In this document: piece by piece, positions 1 through 7,903 of the stretch | Position numbering within the stretch: position 1 is the first letter of the stretch | Layout: each line of letters begins with the position of its first letter | Origin: Achromobacter spanius | Lineage (GTDB): Bacteria > Pseudomonadota > Gammaproteobacteria > Burkholderiales > Burkholderiaceae_B | Direction of reading: 5' to 3' | DNA: 64,000 nucleotides | Assembly: GCF_029637605.1 (NCBI RefSeq) | Contig: NZ_CP121261.1 | Coordinates: 5,208,001 to 5,272,000 of the forward strand | Translations under genes and position numbers: made by a program | Notes under the pieces: model-generated | The model's input: only the letters and a program-made list of their open reading frames with translations | Told to the model about the DNA's origin: nothing | The model's database searches: none

Positions 1-514
1 CGTGGATGTGCCGGCGCACGCGGGCGACTTCCGCCTGATGGACCGGGGCGTGGTGGACGCGCTGAACGCCTTGCCCGAACGCACCCGCTTCATGAAGGGC
101 TTGTACGCCTGGGTCGGCTTCAAAGGCGAGGCGCTGCCTTACACGCCTGACGAACGCATGCATGGCGACAGCCGTTTCGGCGGCCTGCGCCTGTTTCGCC
201 TGGCGCTGGACGGTTTGACGGCCTTTACCACCTGGCCGTTGCGGCTGGTAAGCCTGGCAGGCGTGGCCTTCGCGTTCGCCGCGATGTCTTATGCGGCCTA
301 TCTGGTGGGCGACTACCTGCACTCTGGCAACCCCGTTTCGGGGTGGACGACCATCGTCACTGCCGTGCTTTTCTTTGCCGGCGTGAACCTAATTTCGTTG
401 GGCGTCGTGGGCGAATACGTTGCCCGCATCTTTGACGAGGTCAAGGGGCGACCGCTTTATGTGGTCCGCCAACGGCGCGGCCAAACCATGGACGCCGGCA
501 AGCCCGGGGTCTGA
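1..514 (+). CDS. Polyprenyl-phosphate glycosyltransferase (GtrB/ArnC-like, GT2), 3' part only
   Basis: C-terminal 170 residues of a family 2 glycosyltransferase that loads a sugar onto undecaprenyl phosphate at the inner membrane. The reading frame is open from base 2, so the true start lies before the window; the GTG at base 2 is just an internal Val. Visible are the acceptor-side motif GDFRLMDR near residues 8-15, the RFMKGLYAWVGF stretch near residues 29-40, and two C-terminal membrane segments (about residues 78-100 and 113-140) typical of GtrB/ArnC/DPM1-like enzymes. It faces a convergent GtrA-type gene and a YdjC-type deacetylase. Together these resemble the Bordetella lgm locus, where LgmA has this role, but the assignment rests on context. 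Confidence 0.88.
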   Translation, partial: VDVPAHAGDFRLMDRGVVDALNALPERTRFMKGLYAWVGFKGEALPYTPDERMHGDSRFGGLRLFRLALDGLTAFTTWPLRLVSLAGVAFAFAAMSYAAYLVGDYLHSGNPVSGWTTIVTAVLFFAGVNLISLGVVGEYVARIFDEVKGRPLYVVRQRRGQTMDAGKPGV

Positions 515-534
515 GCCCGGGGCACGTGCGCCGT

Positions 535-927
535 TCAGGTGGCGGGCTTGCGAAACGCCCACAGCCTGCTGGCCACGAATGTGGCGAACGCCAGGGCGAT
601 CAGGATCAGGGCCAGCAAGACGTCGTAGCGGATGTTGGTGGTGTGCAGCAACAGCGCATAGGCCGACTCGTTGATGACGAAGCCCGCTGCTGAAATCAAG
701 AAGAAACGACGGATTGCTATGGTCCAGGGAATTTGGGCATGTTTGAACGTCAGCCGATAGTGGCCCGCGAACGACACCGCGAAGGCGGCCAGCCATCCGA
801 TCAGGTTGGCAGCCAGCGGCGGCATGGCGAAGGCCTCGACGCAGCCGACGGCAACCGCCCAATGAGTTGCGGCCGCGGCACATCCGACGGCAATAAAGAG
901 GCTGATCTGATGAAGCAAGGCGCGCAT
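535..927 (-). CDS. GtrA family membrane protein (putative lipid-linked sugar flippase)
   Basis: 130 residues, almost entirely hydrophobic, with four predicted membrane helices (about residues 8-28, 36-55, 75-95 and 103-122), the usual size and layout of GtrA/DPMS_TM proteins. Family members are thought to help flip undecaprenyl-phosphate-linked sugars. The frame is open further upstream, but the start at 927 gives the canonical N-terminus beginning directly at helix 1; the longer version would run antisense through the neighbouring deacetylase. It is convergent with the glycosyltransferase upstream and divergent from the deacetylase. In an lgm-like reading it would be the LgmD-type translocase. 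That role is inference. Confidence 0.8.
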   Translation of the reverse strand: MRALLHQISLFIAVGCAAAATHWAVAVGCVEAFAMPPLAANLIGWLAAFAVSFAGHYRLTFKHAQIPWTIAIRRFFLISAAGFVINESAYALLLHTTNIRYDVLLALILIALAFATFVASRLWAFRKPAT

Positions 928-963
928 TGGGCCAGCGTGAATGGGAATCTTGAGGGAAACGCA

Positions 964-1773
964 ATGAGCAAACGAGTCATTGTCTGCGGCGACGATTTTG
1001 GCATGAATGCCGACATCGATGAAGGCATGATCGCGTTGGCCGACATGCGCCGAATCAGTGCGGTCAGTTGCCTGGCGCTGGGTCCCACGTTCGCCGCCAA
1101 CGCTCGCCGCCTGGCCGAACGCAACGTCGACATCGGCCTGCACGTGAATCTGACCGAAGCGCTGGGCGCCGGGGCCATGCCCATGCCTTCCTTGGGCAAG
1201 CTGATCTTCAGTGCGTATGCGGGCCGCCTGGACACTGACTGGGTCCGGACGCAGTTGAACCAGCAGTTCGATGCGTTTGAGGCCGCGTTCGGCCGCGCGC
1301 CGGACTATGTCGACGGTCATCAGCACGTGCATCAGTTGCCGGGCATACGCGATCAGGTGTTGTCGCAGTTGAAGCGGCGTCAGGGCACGCACCAGCCCTG
1401 GTTACGCCAGACCGCGCCGGGCATGCTTTGCGGCATTCCGCTCAAGGAATCGATCAAGGCGCGCGTCATCGGAGCGTTGGGTGGGGGGGCGTTGGCGCGC
1501 CAGGCTAGCCGCGACGGGTTACGTACCAATCGTCGGCTGCTGGGCGTGTATGGATTCGACGGCGGCAAGCGGCGTTATGCGGATCTACTGCAGAACTGGT
1601 TGTTCAATGCGCGCGATGGGGACTTGCTGATGTGCCACCCGGCCATGCGCGTCCAGGAGGGCGATCCGATGTCGAACCAACGTCGTGCCGAGTTCGATGT
1701 GCTGGCCAGCCCCAAGCTGGGTGACTGGATGAACGCCAATGGCGTGCGCATCTCTCGGCTGCCCGCGTATTGA
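964..1773 (+). CDS. YdjC/ChbG/HpnK family carbohydrate deacetylase
   Basis: 269 residues. The YdjC-family metal site is visible: CGDDFGMN near residues 8-15 (Asp10, Asp11), GLH near residue 60 and DGHQHVHQ at 117-124. Relatives remove N-acetyl groups from GlcNAc-type sugars or from hopanoid side chains (HpnK). The start at 964 follows a GAGGG-type ribosome site. It sits head-to-head with the GtrA gene (36 bp apart) and downstream of the glycosyltransferase. In Bordetella, LgmC is a YdjC-type protein proposed to deacetylate C55P-GlcNAc before ArnT-like LgmB moves glucosamine to lipid A phosphates. HpnK-type hopanoid modification is the alternative, but no hopanoid genes are visible here. Confidence 0.85.
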   Translation: MSKRVIVCGDDFGMNADIDEGMIALADMRRISAVSCLALGPTFAANARRLAERNVDIGLHVNLTEALGAGAMPMPSLGKLIFSAYAGRLDTDWVRTQLNQQFDAFEAAFGRAPDYVDGHQHVHQLPGIRDQVLSQLKRRQGTHQPWLRQTAPGMLCGIPLKESIKARVIGALGGGALARQASRDGLRTNRRLLGVYGFDGGKRRYADLLQNWLFNARDGDLLMCHPAMRVQEGDPMSNQRRAEFDVLASPKLGDWMNANGVRISRLPAY

Positions 1774-1791
1774 GTTCCGGCAAGGCGCTGA

Positions 1792-2670
1792 TCAGCCCTG
1801 CCGGGGCGCGTCGCGCGTCAGGCTGTCCAGCAGCCACGCACCCGCCGGCCCCAAGGCGCGGCGGGTCGACCATACGGCATCGACGCGGATGTGGCGGGGC
1901 CAACCCGGTACCGTCAATTCCACGAGCTGGTCGCGGCCAAAGCGTTGAATCATCCAGCGGGGCAGTTCGGCCCAGCCAAAGCCCAGGCTCGCCATTTCCA
2001 GCAGCATCAGGTAACCCGGCGCCGACCAGGTCGCGTTGGGCGGCGCCGCGTCCTTATCGTCCAACTCGAAGGTGCTCAGGCGCAGTTCGCGTTCGAGCCT
2101 GAGCGCATCGGTGCCGACGTTGGGCTGGCTGGCAAGCGGATGGTTGCGGCCCACGCACAGCACGATCTCGGACAGCTCCGGCAGCGTTGCATGCGCCACG
2201 TCGGGTGGATAATCGTCCTGTGCGGCCATCAGGCCCAGGTGCGCGCGGCCCTGCTGCACCAGCGCCACCACGTCTTCGTATTCGGCGATCAGGCATTCAA
2301 AGCGCAGCGCGGGGTAGCGCTGGTCGATCTGGCTGAGCATGTTCTCGAATGTCTTCGACTGGAACGTGTCCGAAAGCACCACGGTCAGTCGGGGCTCCAG
2401 GCCGTCGGCCAACTGGTTGGCGCTGCGGTTGAAGCGGTCGTTGGCGGCCAGCACCTGTAGCGCCTGGCCCAGCAGCACCTGGCCGGCCTCGGTCAGGGCG
2501 GGCTGCCGCTGACTGCGGTTGAAGAGGGTGACGTTAAGGTCCACTTCCAGGTTGGCGATGGTCTCGCTGATGGTGGACTGGCTTTTGCCTAGCTTGCGGG
2601 CGGCGGCGGAGAAGGAGCCTTCAGAGGCGACCTGGGCGAACGCAGCAAGGGATTCAAGCGAATGGCGCAT
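1792..2670 (-). CDS. LysR family transcriptional regulator, divergent from a PACE efflux gene
   Basis: 292 residues with an N-terminal winged helix-turn-helix (about residues 5-62, including the typical FSAAARKLGKSQSTISETI stretch) and a LysR substrate domain after residue 90. It is transcribed away from the PACE transporter with 93 bp between start codons, the layout of AceR-AceI, where a LysR protein activates a biocide exporter. A perfect inverted repeat (ATCGGA-TTT-TCCGAT) lies 5-19 bp upstream of its own start codon, a candidate autoregulatory operator. The effector cannot be read from the sequence. Confidence 0.88.
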   Translation of the reverse strand: MRHSLESLAAFAQVASEGSFSAAARKLGKSQSTISETIANLEVDLNVTLFNRSQRQPALTEAGQVLLGQALQVLAANDRFNRSANQLADGLEPRLTVVLSDTFQSKTFENMLSQIDQRYPALRFECLIAEYEDVVALVQQGRAHLGLMAAQDDYPPDVAHATLPELSEIVLCVGRNHPLASQPNVGTDALRLERELRLSTFELDDKDAAPPNATWSAPGYLMLLEMASLGFGWAELPRWMIQRFGRDQLVELTVPGWPRHIRVDAVWSTRRALGPAGAWLLDSLTRDAPRQG

Positions 2671-2674
2671 TTTT

Positions 2675-2689
2675 ATCGGATTTTCCGAT
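2675..2689. promoter_or_regulatory. Perfect inverted repeat in LysR/PACE intergenic region
   Basis: ATCGGA and TCCGAT separated by TTT, directly beside the LysR start codon in the 93-bp divergent interval. It fits a LysR regulatory or autorepression site, and its position would cover the ribosome-binding region of the regulator. No binding data exist here. Confidence 0.45.
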
Positions 2690-2763
2690 GGATAGTATCT
2701 TTATCGTACCGGAAATATCGTCGAAAATCGTCGCCGTTTCCTCAAATCGACCGCAGGTGGGTC

Positions 2764-3303
2764 ATGTCGCAATCCTCCAAAACCCCAAGCACCAAAACCC
2801 TTAAAGAGCGCTTCTTCCACGCTTTCCTGTTCGAAATCCTCGCCATCGGCCTGTGCGCGCCAGCCGCCGCCTGGGCCATGGGCAAATCCTTGTTCGAAAT
2901 GGGCGTGCTGACCGCGGTGATCGCCTGGATCGCCCTGGTGTGGAACATGATCTACAACGCCGGATTCGACCGCCTGGAAAGCCGCTTGGGGTTCACCCGC
3001 AACATGCGCGTGCGGGTCGTCCACGCCTTCGGCTTCGAGCTGGGCCTGATCCTGATCGTGATTCCGCTGGCGGCCTGGTGGCTCAATATCAGCCTGTGGG
3101 AAGCCTTCGTGCTGGACATCGCGCTGGTGCTGTTCTACCTGCCCTATGCCTTCCTGTACAACCTGGCCTACGACCGCTCGCGCCCGCGCGTCATGGCGTG
3201 GCTGGGCCGCGGCAAGGTGGACGCGGTGCCGCCCGCGGCCGCCACCATGCACAGCAGCGCTTCCCGCAGCGGTAGCGAAATGGCGCGCGAAGGTGGGGTT
3301 TAG
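2764..3303 (+). CDS. PACE family (AceI-like) multidrug/biocide efflux transporter
   Basis: 179 residues with two similar bacterial transmembrane pair domains (about residues 10-78 and 79-150), each with a hydrophobic helix pair and a WNMIYN or LYNLAYD motif at its end. That is the signature architecture of proteobacterial antimicrobial compound efflux proteins, inner-membrane proton-driven exporters of chlorhexidine, acriflavine and short diamines. ATG at 2764 follows an AGGTGG ribosome site. About 25 extra C-terminal residues (Ser/Ala-rich) extend beyond the domain. Divergent from a LysR gene. Its stop codon overlaps that of the convergent hydrolase gene. Confidence 0.9.
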   Translation: MSQSSKTPSTKTLKERFFHAFLFEILAIGLCAPAAAWAMGKSLFEMGVLTAVIAWIALVWNMIYNAGFDRLESRLGFTRNMRVRVVHAFGFELGLILIVIPLAAWWLNISLWEAFVLDIALVLFYLPYAFLYNLAYDRSRPRVMAWLGRGKVDAVPPAAATMHSSASRSGSEMAREGGV

Positions 3304-4187
3304 CCTTCCTTGCGCGTATAGGCGCGCGAGGCGTCCTGCATGAAGGTTTTTACGGCGGCGTCGTATTGCGGGCCGCTCCGGAAGGCGCCCGAGTGCGACG
3401 CGCCTTCAATCTTTACCAGCCGCTTCAGCTCCGGTGCCACGTTGCGGGCGGCGGCGAACAACTCGTCGCTCATCGTGTGCGGCACGACGCGGTCGGCGGT
3501 GCCATGCATGAACAACATGGGCGTGCGCATGCGCGCCAGCTTGTCCACCGAGTCAAAGGGCTGGGTCACCAACAACCCGGCGCCAGGGACTTTGCCCCAG
3601 CGCAATGTGCCCAGCATGGCGCCGATGCTGGTGAAGCTGGATTCCACGATCAGACCGGCAAAGTCGGGTTGCTCGGGGCGGGCCGCCAGGTCGATGGCGA
3701 TGGCGCCGCCCAGGCTGTGGCCATAGACGAAGCGGCGCGCGGGGTCGGGTTGCAGTCGGGCCAATTCCTTCAGCCCCGCCATGGCGTCTTCAAGGGCACT
3801 TTCTTCCGAGGGCAGGCGCGGCGTCGACGCCCCGAAGCCCCGGTAGTCGATGGCCAGTATCGAATAGCCCATGCGCGTCCAGCCGTCGATGCGAAAGGCG
3901 CTGCCGTTCAGGTTCCAGCGCGCGCCGTGCAGGTAGAGCACGGTAGGCGCCTTTGGCTTGGGGCTTTGCCAGTACCAGGCGCGAATCTTGTCGCCATTGG
4001 CCAGCTTTAGGTCATAGACCTCGGTGCCAGCGGCGGGTTCGCGCCACCAGGTCTGTGGTTCGGACTGGGGGGAGAAGATCGTCTGGCGTTGCCAGGAGTC
4101 CAACTGCGAGCAGCCGACCACGCTGGCGGCGGCAAGCACGGCGGCGACGAATAGTCGGCGGGGCGAAAAGCGGGGCAGGGCGGGCAT
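3300..4187 (-). CDS. Alpha/beta hydrolase, predicted lipoprotein
   Basis: 295 residues. The start at 4187 gives a lipoprotein signal peptide with lipobox VVGC (Cys26). The fold motifs are present: oxyanion LHG near residue 87, nucleophile elbow GHSLGG with Ser158, acid Asp232 (ADRVVPH) and His265 (SHSG). It resembles the Bem46/ABHD13-like serine hydrolases; the substrate is unknown. The frame stays open for another 150 codons upstream, but that extension lies antisense to the lysE-type gene and has no ribosome site. The stop overlaps the stop of the convergent PACE gene by 3 bp. Not obviously in an operon with the exporter pair, which lies 100 bp upstream on the same strand. Confidence 0.85.
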   Translation of the reverse strand: MPALPRFSPRRLFVAAVLAAASVVGCSQLDSWQRQTIFSPQSEPQTWWREPAAGTEVYDLKLANGDKIRAWYWQSPKPKAPTVLYLHGARWNLNGSAFRIDGWTRMGYSILAIDYRGFGASTPRLPSEESALEDAMAGLKELARLQPDPARRFVYGHSLGGAIAIDLAARPEQPDFAGLIVESSFTSIGAMLGTLRWGKVPGAGLLVTQPFDSVDKLARMRTPMLFMHGTADRVVPHTMSDELFAAARNVAPELKRLVKIEGASHSGAFRSGPQYDAAVKTFMQDASRAYTRKEG

Positions 4188-4287
4188 GGAAAATATGACC
4201 CTGTCGGGCCGGCTGGGTTCCGCCGTCAGCATACTCCCGGGGGTGCCGGGGCCGTCAACACCCGCTCTTTCGCCTGCCGGCCCGGGT

Positions 4288-4932
4288 TCAGTGCAGCAGG
4301 TCCAGCGCGACCGGGTACAGGGATGCAACCAGCAACAGCGCCATGCCCACATTGAAAGCACGAATCGCCCAAGGCTTGTGCAGCACCCGGCGCAGCCCGG
4401 TGCCGAAGGTAACCCACACGCCGATGCTGGGCAGGTTGACCACGCCGCACACCAGCGTGGCGATGACCAGGTTCGCGAAAAAGCCGTTTTGCGGCGTATA
4501 GGTGGCCACAACGCCCACCGCCATGACCCAGGCCTTCGGGTTGACCCACTGGAACGCCGCGGCTTGCAAGAACGTAAACGGCTTGCCGCGCGCCTCGCCG
4601 TCTTCCATATCGCCGGAGTTGGCAATCTTCCAGGCCAGGTAAAGCAAATAGGCCGCACCGCCGTACTTCAGCACGGTGTAGAGCTCGGGCATTTGCTGGA
4701 ACACCGAACCCAGGCCGATGCCCACCAGGAAAATCATCAAGGTGAACCCCAGGTTCACGCCCAGCAGGTGGGGCATGCTGCGGCGAAAGCCGAAGTTCAA
4801 GCCGGACGACGCCAACATGACGTTATTGGGTCCCGGCGTAATCGAGCTGACCAGCGCAAACAGGGCCAGCGGCCCCAACAGCGACATGGAAGCCAGGGGC
4901 ACATCGGCCCAGTTGGTCGGGAACAGATTCAT
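4288..4932 (-). CDS. LysE family amino acid exporter
   Basis: 214 residues, about six membrane helices, with the LysE/RhtB motif SSITPGPNN near residues 29-37 and a second PK segment (WVNPKAW) mid-protein. Family members export amino acids or homoserine-type metabolites across the inner membrane. The start codon overlaps the stop of the upstream EamA gene (ATGA), so the two are translationally coupled. Its N-terminus continues about ten residues before the first helix; a second Met at residue 16 is a possible alternative start. Likely controlled with EamA from the shared intergenic region with the MocR gene. Confidence 0.88.
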   Translation of the reverse strand: MNLFPTNWADVPLASMSLLGPLALFALVSSITPGPNNVMLASSGLNFGFRRSMPHLLGVNLGFTLMIFLVGIGLGSVFQQMPELYTVLKYGGAAYLLYLAWKIANSGDMEDGEARGKPFTFLQAAAFQWVNPKAWVMAVGVVATYTPQNGFFANLVIATLVCGVVNLPSIGVWVTFGTGLRRVLHKPWAIRAFNVGMALLLVASLYPVALDLLH

Positions 4933-5849
4933 TTTTGGGTCCTTACGATGGCGCGGCGTCCGCCGGCAATAACGGCGATCACGGCAGCGGCAAAGACGAA
5001 CGTCGACGCCTCCACGGATTCGCCAAACAACAATGCGGCCGCTACGACGGTCAGGAAGGGTTGCAGCAACTGCACTTGTCCTACCCGGGCAATGCCGCCC
5101 ACGGCCAGGCCGCGATACCAGGCGAAGAATCCAAGGAACATAGATCCGATCGCAAGATACGCGCAAGCTGACACCACGGCCGCGCTTGGCCAGGTGGCTT
5201 GCGCGGCCATCCAGCCAACCGGCGCGACGACAACGGGCGCGCTGATCGCCAGCGCCCAACAAATGGTGCGCGAGCCACCCAGCGTGCGCGCGGCGCGTCC
5301 ACCTTCCGCATAGCCCATGCCGCCCAGCACAACGGCCAAGAGCAACCACAGATAGCCCGTGCTCAAGGTGCCGTCGCCCTGGCGCAGCGCATAAACCGTC
5401 ACCAGTGCCGCGCCCACGATCGCCCAGCCCCAAAAGGCGGCAGAGGGCCGTTCGCCGCTGCGTAATGCGGCAAAGGCAGCGGTCGACAGCGGCAGCAGCC
5501 CGTTGAACACCGCGCCGTGCGCGGCAGGCACCGTCTGCATCGCCATGGACGATGCCAGGGGCCAGCCCACCACGATGCCCAAGGCGGCAAGAATGACGCC
5601 GGGCCATTCCTGCCGGTTCGGTCGCCGGCTGCGCGTCACCCAGAGCAGGGCGACGGCCGGTACCGCCGCCACCAGCGCTCGCCCCAGTCCGACCAATAGC
5701 GGAGCCAGTTCGGCCACGGCCAGACGGGTCATGGGCAGCGTCAGGGAAAAGACCAGGACACCCAGAAAGCCGTATCCATAGCCTTCCCATACAGAAGAGG
5801 GCGCGGTGGGGACCGCCGGGGCCGGGGGATAGAGCGTGGAGCGGGTCAT
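4929..5849 (-). CDS. EamA/DMT superfamily metabolite transporter
   Basis: About 306 residues with ten predicted helices in two EamA repeats (roughly residues 25-155 and 165-300). Drug/metabolite transporters of this type usually export amino acids or related metabolites. The stop overlaps the lysE-type start by 4 bp. The start is uncertain: 5849 is chosen by family length, but in-frame ATGs at 5882 and 5891 exist and none has a strong ribosome site. Divergent from the MocR gene, with a repeat-rich operator candidate between them. MocR proteins commonly control an adjacent transporter, so this is the probable target. Confidence 0.85.
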   Translation of the reverse strand: MTRSTLYPPAPAVPTAPSSVWEGYGYGFLGVLVFSLTLPMTRLAVAELAPLLVGLGRALVAAVPAVALLWVTRSRRPNRQEWPGVILAALGIVVGWPLASSMAMQTVPAAHGAVFNGLLPLSTAAFAALRSGERPSAAFWGWAIVGAALVTVYALRQGDGTLSTGYLWLLLAVVLGGMGYAEGGRAARTLGGSRTICWALAISAPVVVAPVGWMAAQATWPSAAVVSACAYLAIGSMFLGFFAWYRGLAVGGIARVGQVQLLQPFLTVVAAALLFGESVEASTFVFAAAVIAVIAGGRRAIVRTQK

Positions 5850-5922
5850 GTGATTACCGGAAAACAAGAGGACGTCACCCATTGCGGGCAAGCCGTATTG
5901 CTGTCACTCTACGCATAGTTAT

Positions 5923-5940
5923 CGGTACAGTACCGGTACA
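5923..5940. promoter_or_regulatory. Candidate MocR operator: overlapping inverted and direct repeats
   Basis: CGGTAC-A-GTACCG (5923-5935) is a perfect inverted repeat, and CGGTACA recurs at 5934-5940, giving direct copies 11 bp (one helical turn) apart. MocR/GabR/PdxR proteins typically bind direct repeats in the divergent interval next to their gene. The site is 42 bp before the MocR start and 74 bp before the EamA start. No promoter hexamers were assigned with confidence. Confidence 0.5.
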
Positions 5941-5981
5941 CTTTGGCATATCACTTTAATCACTGGCCTGGTCAAATTCCC

Positions 5982-7442
5982 ATGACAGTTGCTCCTCCCC
6001 CCGCTTCCTCCCTGCCTTGGCTGCCCGTGCGCCAGGCCGATGCCTCGCTGGTGACGCAGTTGGCCGACGGCCTGGCCCGTCGAATCGACGAACAAGGCCT
6101 GCGTCCGGGAACGCGGCTGCCGTCCATCCGCAAAATGGCCGAGCAGTCCGGTGTGAGCCGGTTTACGGTGGTCGAGGCCTATGACCGCCTGGTCGCCCGA
6201 GGCCTGGTGCAGTCGCGCCGTGGGGCCGGCTTCTTCGTCCGCGCGCGCAGCGGCCCCTTGGCGGCGGCGGCCACGGCCCCTGTCGCATCGCTGGCGCCGC
6301 CCGCGCGCATCGATATCGCCTGGCTGCTGCGCAGCATGTTTCGCGAAACCACCGCACAGGGCATGCCGGGCGGCGCGGGCTTGTTGCCGGCCGACTGGCT
6401 GGATCCGGAAATGGTGGCCGGCGCGGTGCGCGCGGTGGGGCGGTCGGTGCGTGCCAATCTGGTCAGTTACGGCCACCCGCAGGGCTTTGCGCCGTTGCGT
6501 CAGCAGATTGCGGCCACCTTGCAGAACGACGGTGTGCCCGCGCACCCCGAACTGAATCTGTTGACCACAAACGGGGTTACGCACGGCCTGGACCTGATCG
6601 CCCGGTATCTGGTCAAACCCGGCGACACCGTATTGGTCGAAGACCCCGCCTGGTTCGTCATCTTTGGCCGCCTGGCGGCATTTGGCGCACGCCTGATCGG
6701 CGTGCCGCGCGGGCCCGATGGCCCGGATATCGCCCTGTTGGAGCAACTGGCCGCCGAGCACAAGCCCAAGCTATTCATCATCAACAGCGCCGTCCACAAC
6801 CCCACCGGCCACACGCTGTCCGCCGGCGTGGCCTACGACATTCTGCGCATCGCCGAACGCCATGACTTCATGGTCGTCGAGGACGACACCTATGGCGAAC
6901 TGCATCCGGGCGGCGCCATGAAACTGGCCGTGCTTGACCGGCTGAACCGCGTCATCCTGGTCAGCGGCTATTCCAAGATGCTGGCCGCCAGCCTGCGCGT
7001 GGGCTACGTCGCGGCCAACCCCGACATTCTTCAGAAATTGGCTGACTTGAAAATGCTGGCCGGCCTGACTTCGCCTGAGCTGGGCGAGCGCGTGATCCAT
7101 CGCGTGCTGATGGAAGGGCAGTACCGGCGCCACATCGAGCGCGTGCGCGCAAGAGTGGACGACGCGCGCCAGCGCTGCCTGAAAGGCTTGCTGAAGCTGG
7201 GCCTGACAGTGCCCCACGAGCCCAATGCCGGGATGTTCGTCTGGGCTGACTGCGGACGCGATAGCGAGGTGCTGGCGCGCGAGGCCGCCGACCAAGGGAT
7301 GCTGCTGGCGCCGGGCACGCTGTTTTCTCCTTCGCAGGCGCCGTCGACCATGCTGCGCTTTTCCGTCTCGATCGCCGATGACCGCGGGATCTGGACCCAA
7401 TTGGAAAAACTCTTCGCGCAAAACGGCTCCTACAATCAATAA
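5982..7442 (+). CDS. MocR/GabR-type regulator: GntR winged helix fused to a PLP aminotransferase-like domain
   Basis: 486 residues: GntR winged helix (about 20-90, with RLPSIRKMAEQSGVSRFTV) and a fold-type I aminotransferase domain (about 115-480). PLP-site residues are intact: NPTG at 273-276, Asp301/302, and SGYSKML with the Schiff-base Lys332. MocR proteins use PLP plus an amino acid-like effector to control catabolic or transporter genes. ATG at 5982 was chosen over an upstream TTG because it matches the usual N-terminus. Divergent from the EamA-LysE pair, suggesting it senses an amino acid and controls its export. The catalytic residues do not prove enzyme activity. Confidence 0.88.
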   Translation: MTVAPPPASSLPWLPVRQADASLVTQLADGLARRIDEQGLRPGTRLPSIRKMAEQSGVSRFTVVEAYDRLVARGLVQSRRGAGFFVRARSGPLAAAATAPVASLAPPARIDIAWLLRSMFRETTAQGMPGGAGLLPADWLDPEMVAGAVRAVGRSVRANLVSYGHPQGFAPLRQQIAATLQNDGVPAHPELNLLTTNGVTHGLDLIARYLVKPGDTVLVEDPAWFVIFGRLAAFGARLIGVPRGPDGPDIALLEQLAAEHKPKLFIINSAVHNPTGHTLSAGVAYDILRIAERHDFMVVEDDTYGELHPGGAMKLAVLDRLNRVILVSGYSKMLAASLRVGYVAANPDILQKLADLKMLAGLTSPELGERVIHRVLMEGQYRRHIERVRARVDDARQRCLKGLLKLGLTVPHEPNAGMFVWADCGRDSEVLAREAADQGMLLAPGTLFSPSQAPSTMLRFSVSIADDRGIWTQLEKLFAQNGSYNQ

Positions 7443-7471
7443 TATGCAGCTATCTATTTGAAGGAACCGCC

Positions 7472-7816
7472 ATGTCCGCACCGATCAAACCCCTGACTGA
7501 AAACTTCGCCGTCGCGCCGCAACTCGGCCCCGACGACATGGCTGAAGTTGCCGCCGCAGGCTACAAGAGCGTCATCATCAACCGCCCCGATTTCGAAGGC
7601 GGCCCGGACCAGCCCACCGCCGCCGACGTGTCCAAGGCCGCCGAAGCGGCCGGCCTGAAAATCGAATACCAACCCGTGGTGGGCAGCGCCATGACGGTGT
7701 CGGATGTGGTTCGCTTTGCCGAACTGTTGAAAACCCTGCCGGGTCCAGTGCTGGCGTATTGCCGCACCGGCACCCGCTGCACCAACCTCTACGCCGCCGC
7801 TCAGCAACTGGGTTGA
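7472..7816 (+). CDS. TIGR01244/DUF442 (Blh-like) phosphatase/sulfurtransferase-fold protein
   Basis: 114 residues with the tyrosine-phosphatase-type signature CRTGTR (Cys97, Arg102) following a hydrophobic strand (VLAY). This matches the beta-lactamase hydrolase-like family (DUF442), often seen near or fused to sulfide-handling genes, though none is visible here. A ribosome site (GAAGGAA) precedes ATG 7472. It lies 29 bp after the MocR gene on the same strand, so it may be co-transcribed. The specific substrate is unknown. Confidence 0.75.
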   Translation: MSAPIKPLTENFAVAPQLGPDDMAEVAAAGYKSVIINRPDFEGGPDQPTAADVSKAAEAAGLKIEYQPVVGSAMTVSDVVRFAELLKTLPGPVLAYCRTGTRCTNLYAAAQQLG

Positions 7817-7903
7817 CGTGCATCAAGCACGCGGGATTCCATTGATGTGGGCCGCGCGCCTTTCCGGTAGCATAAAGATTCCTCTCAAACAGGAGCAGGC
7901 AAG

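Noticed and set aside
1..514. GTG at base 2 as a true start of a small membrane protein
   Set aside because: The sequence begins in the middle of a glycosyltransferase acceptor motif; the gene is truncated by the window edge.
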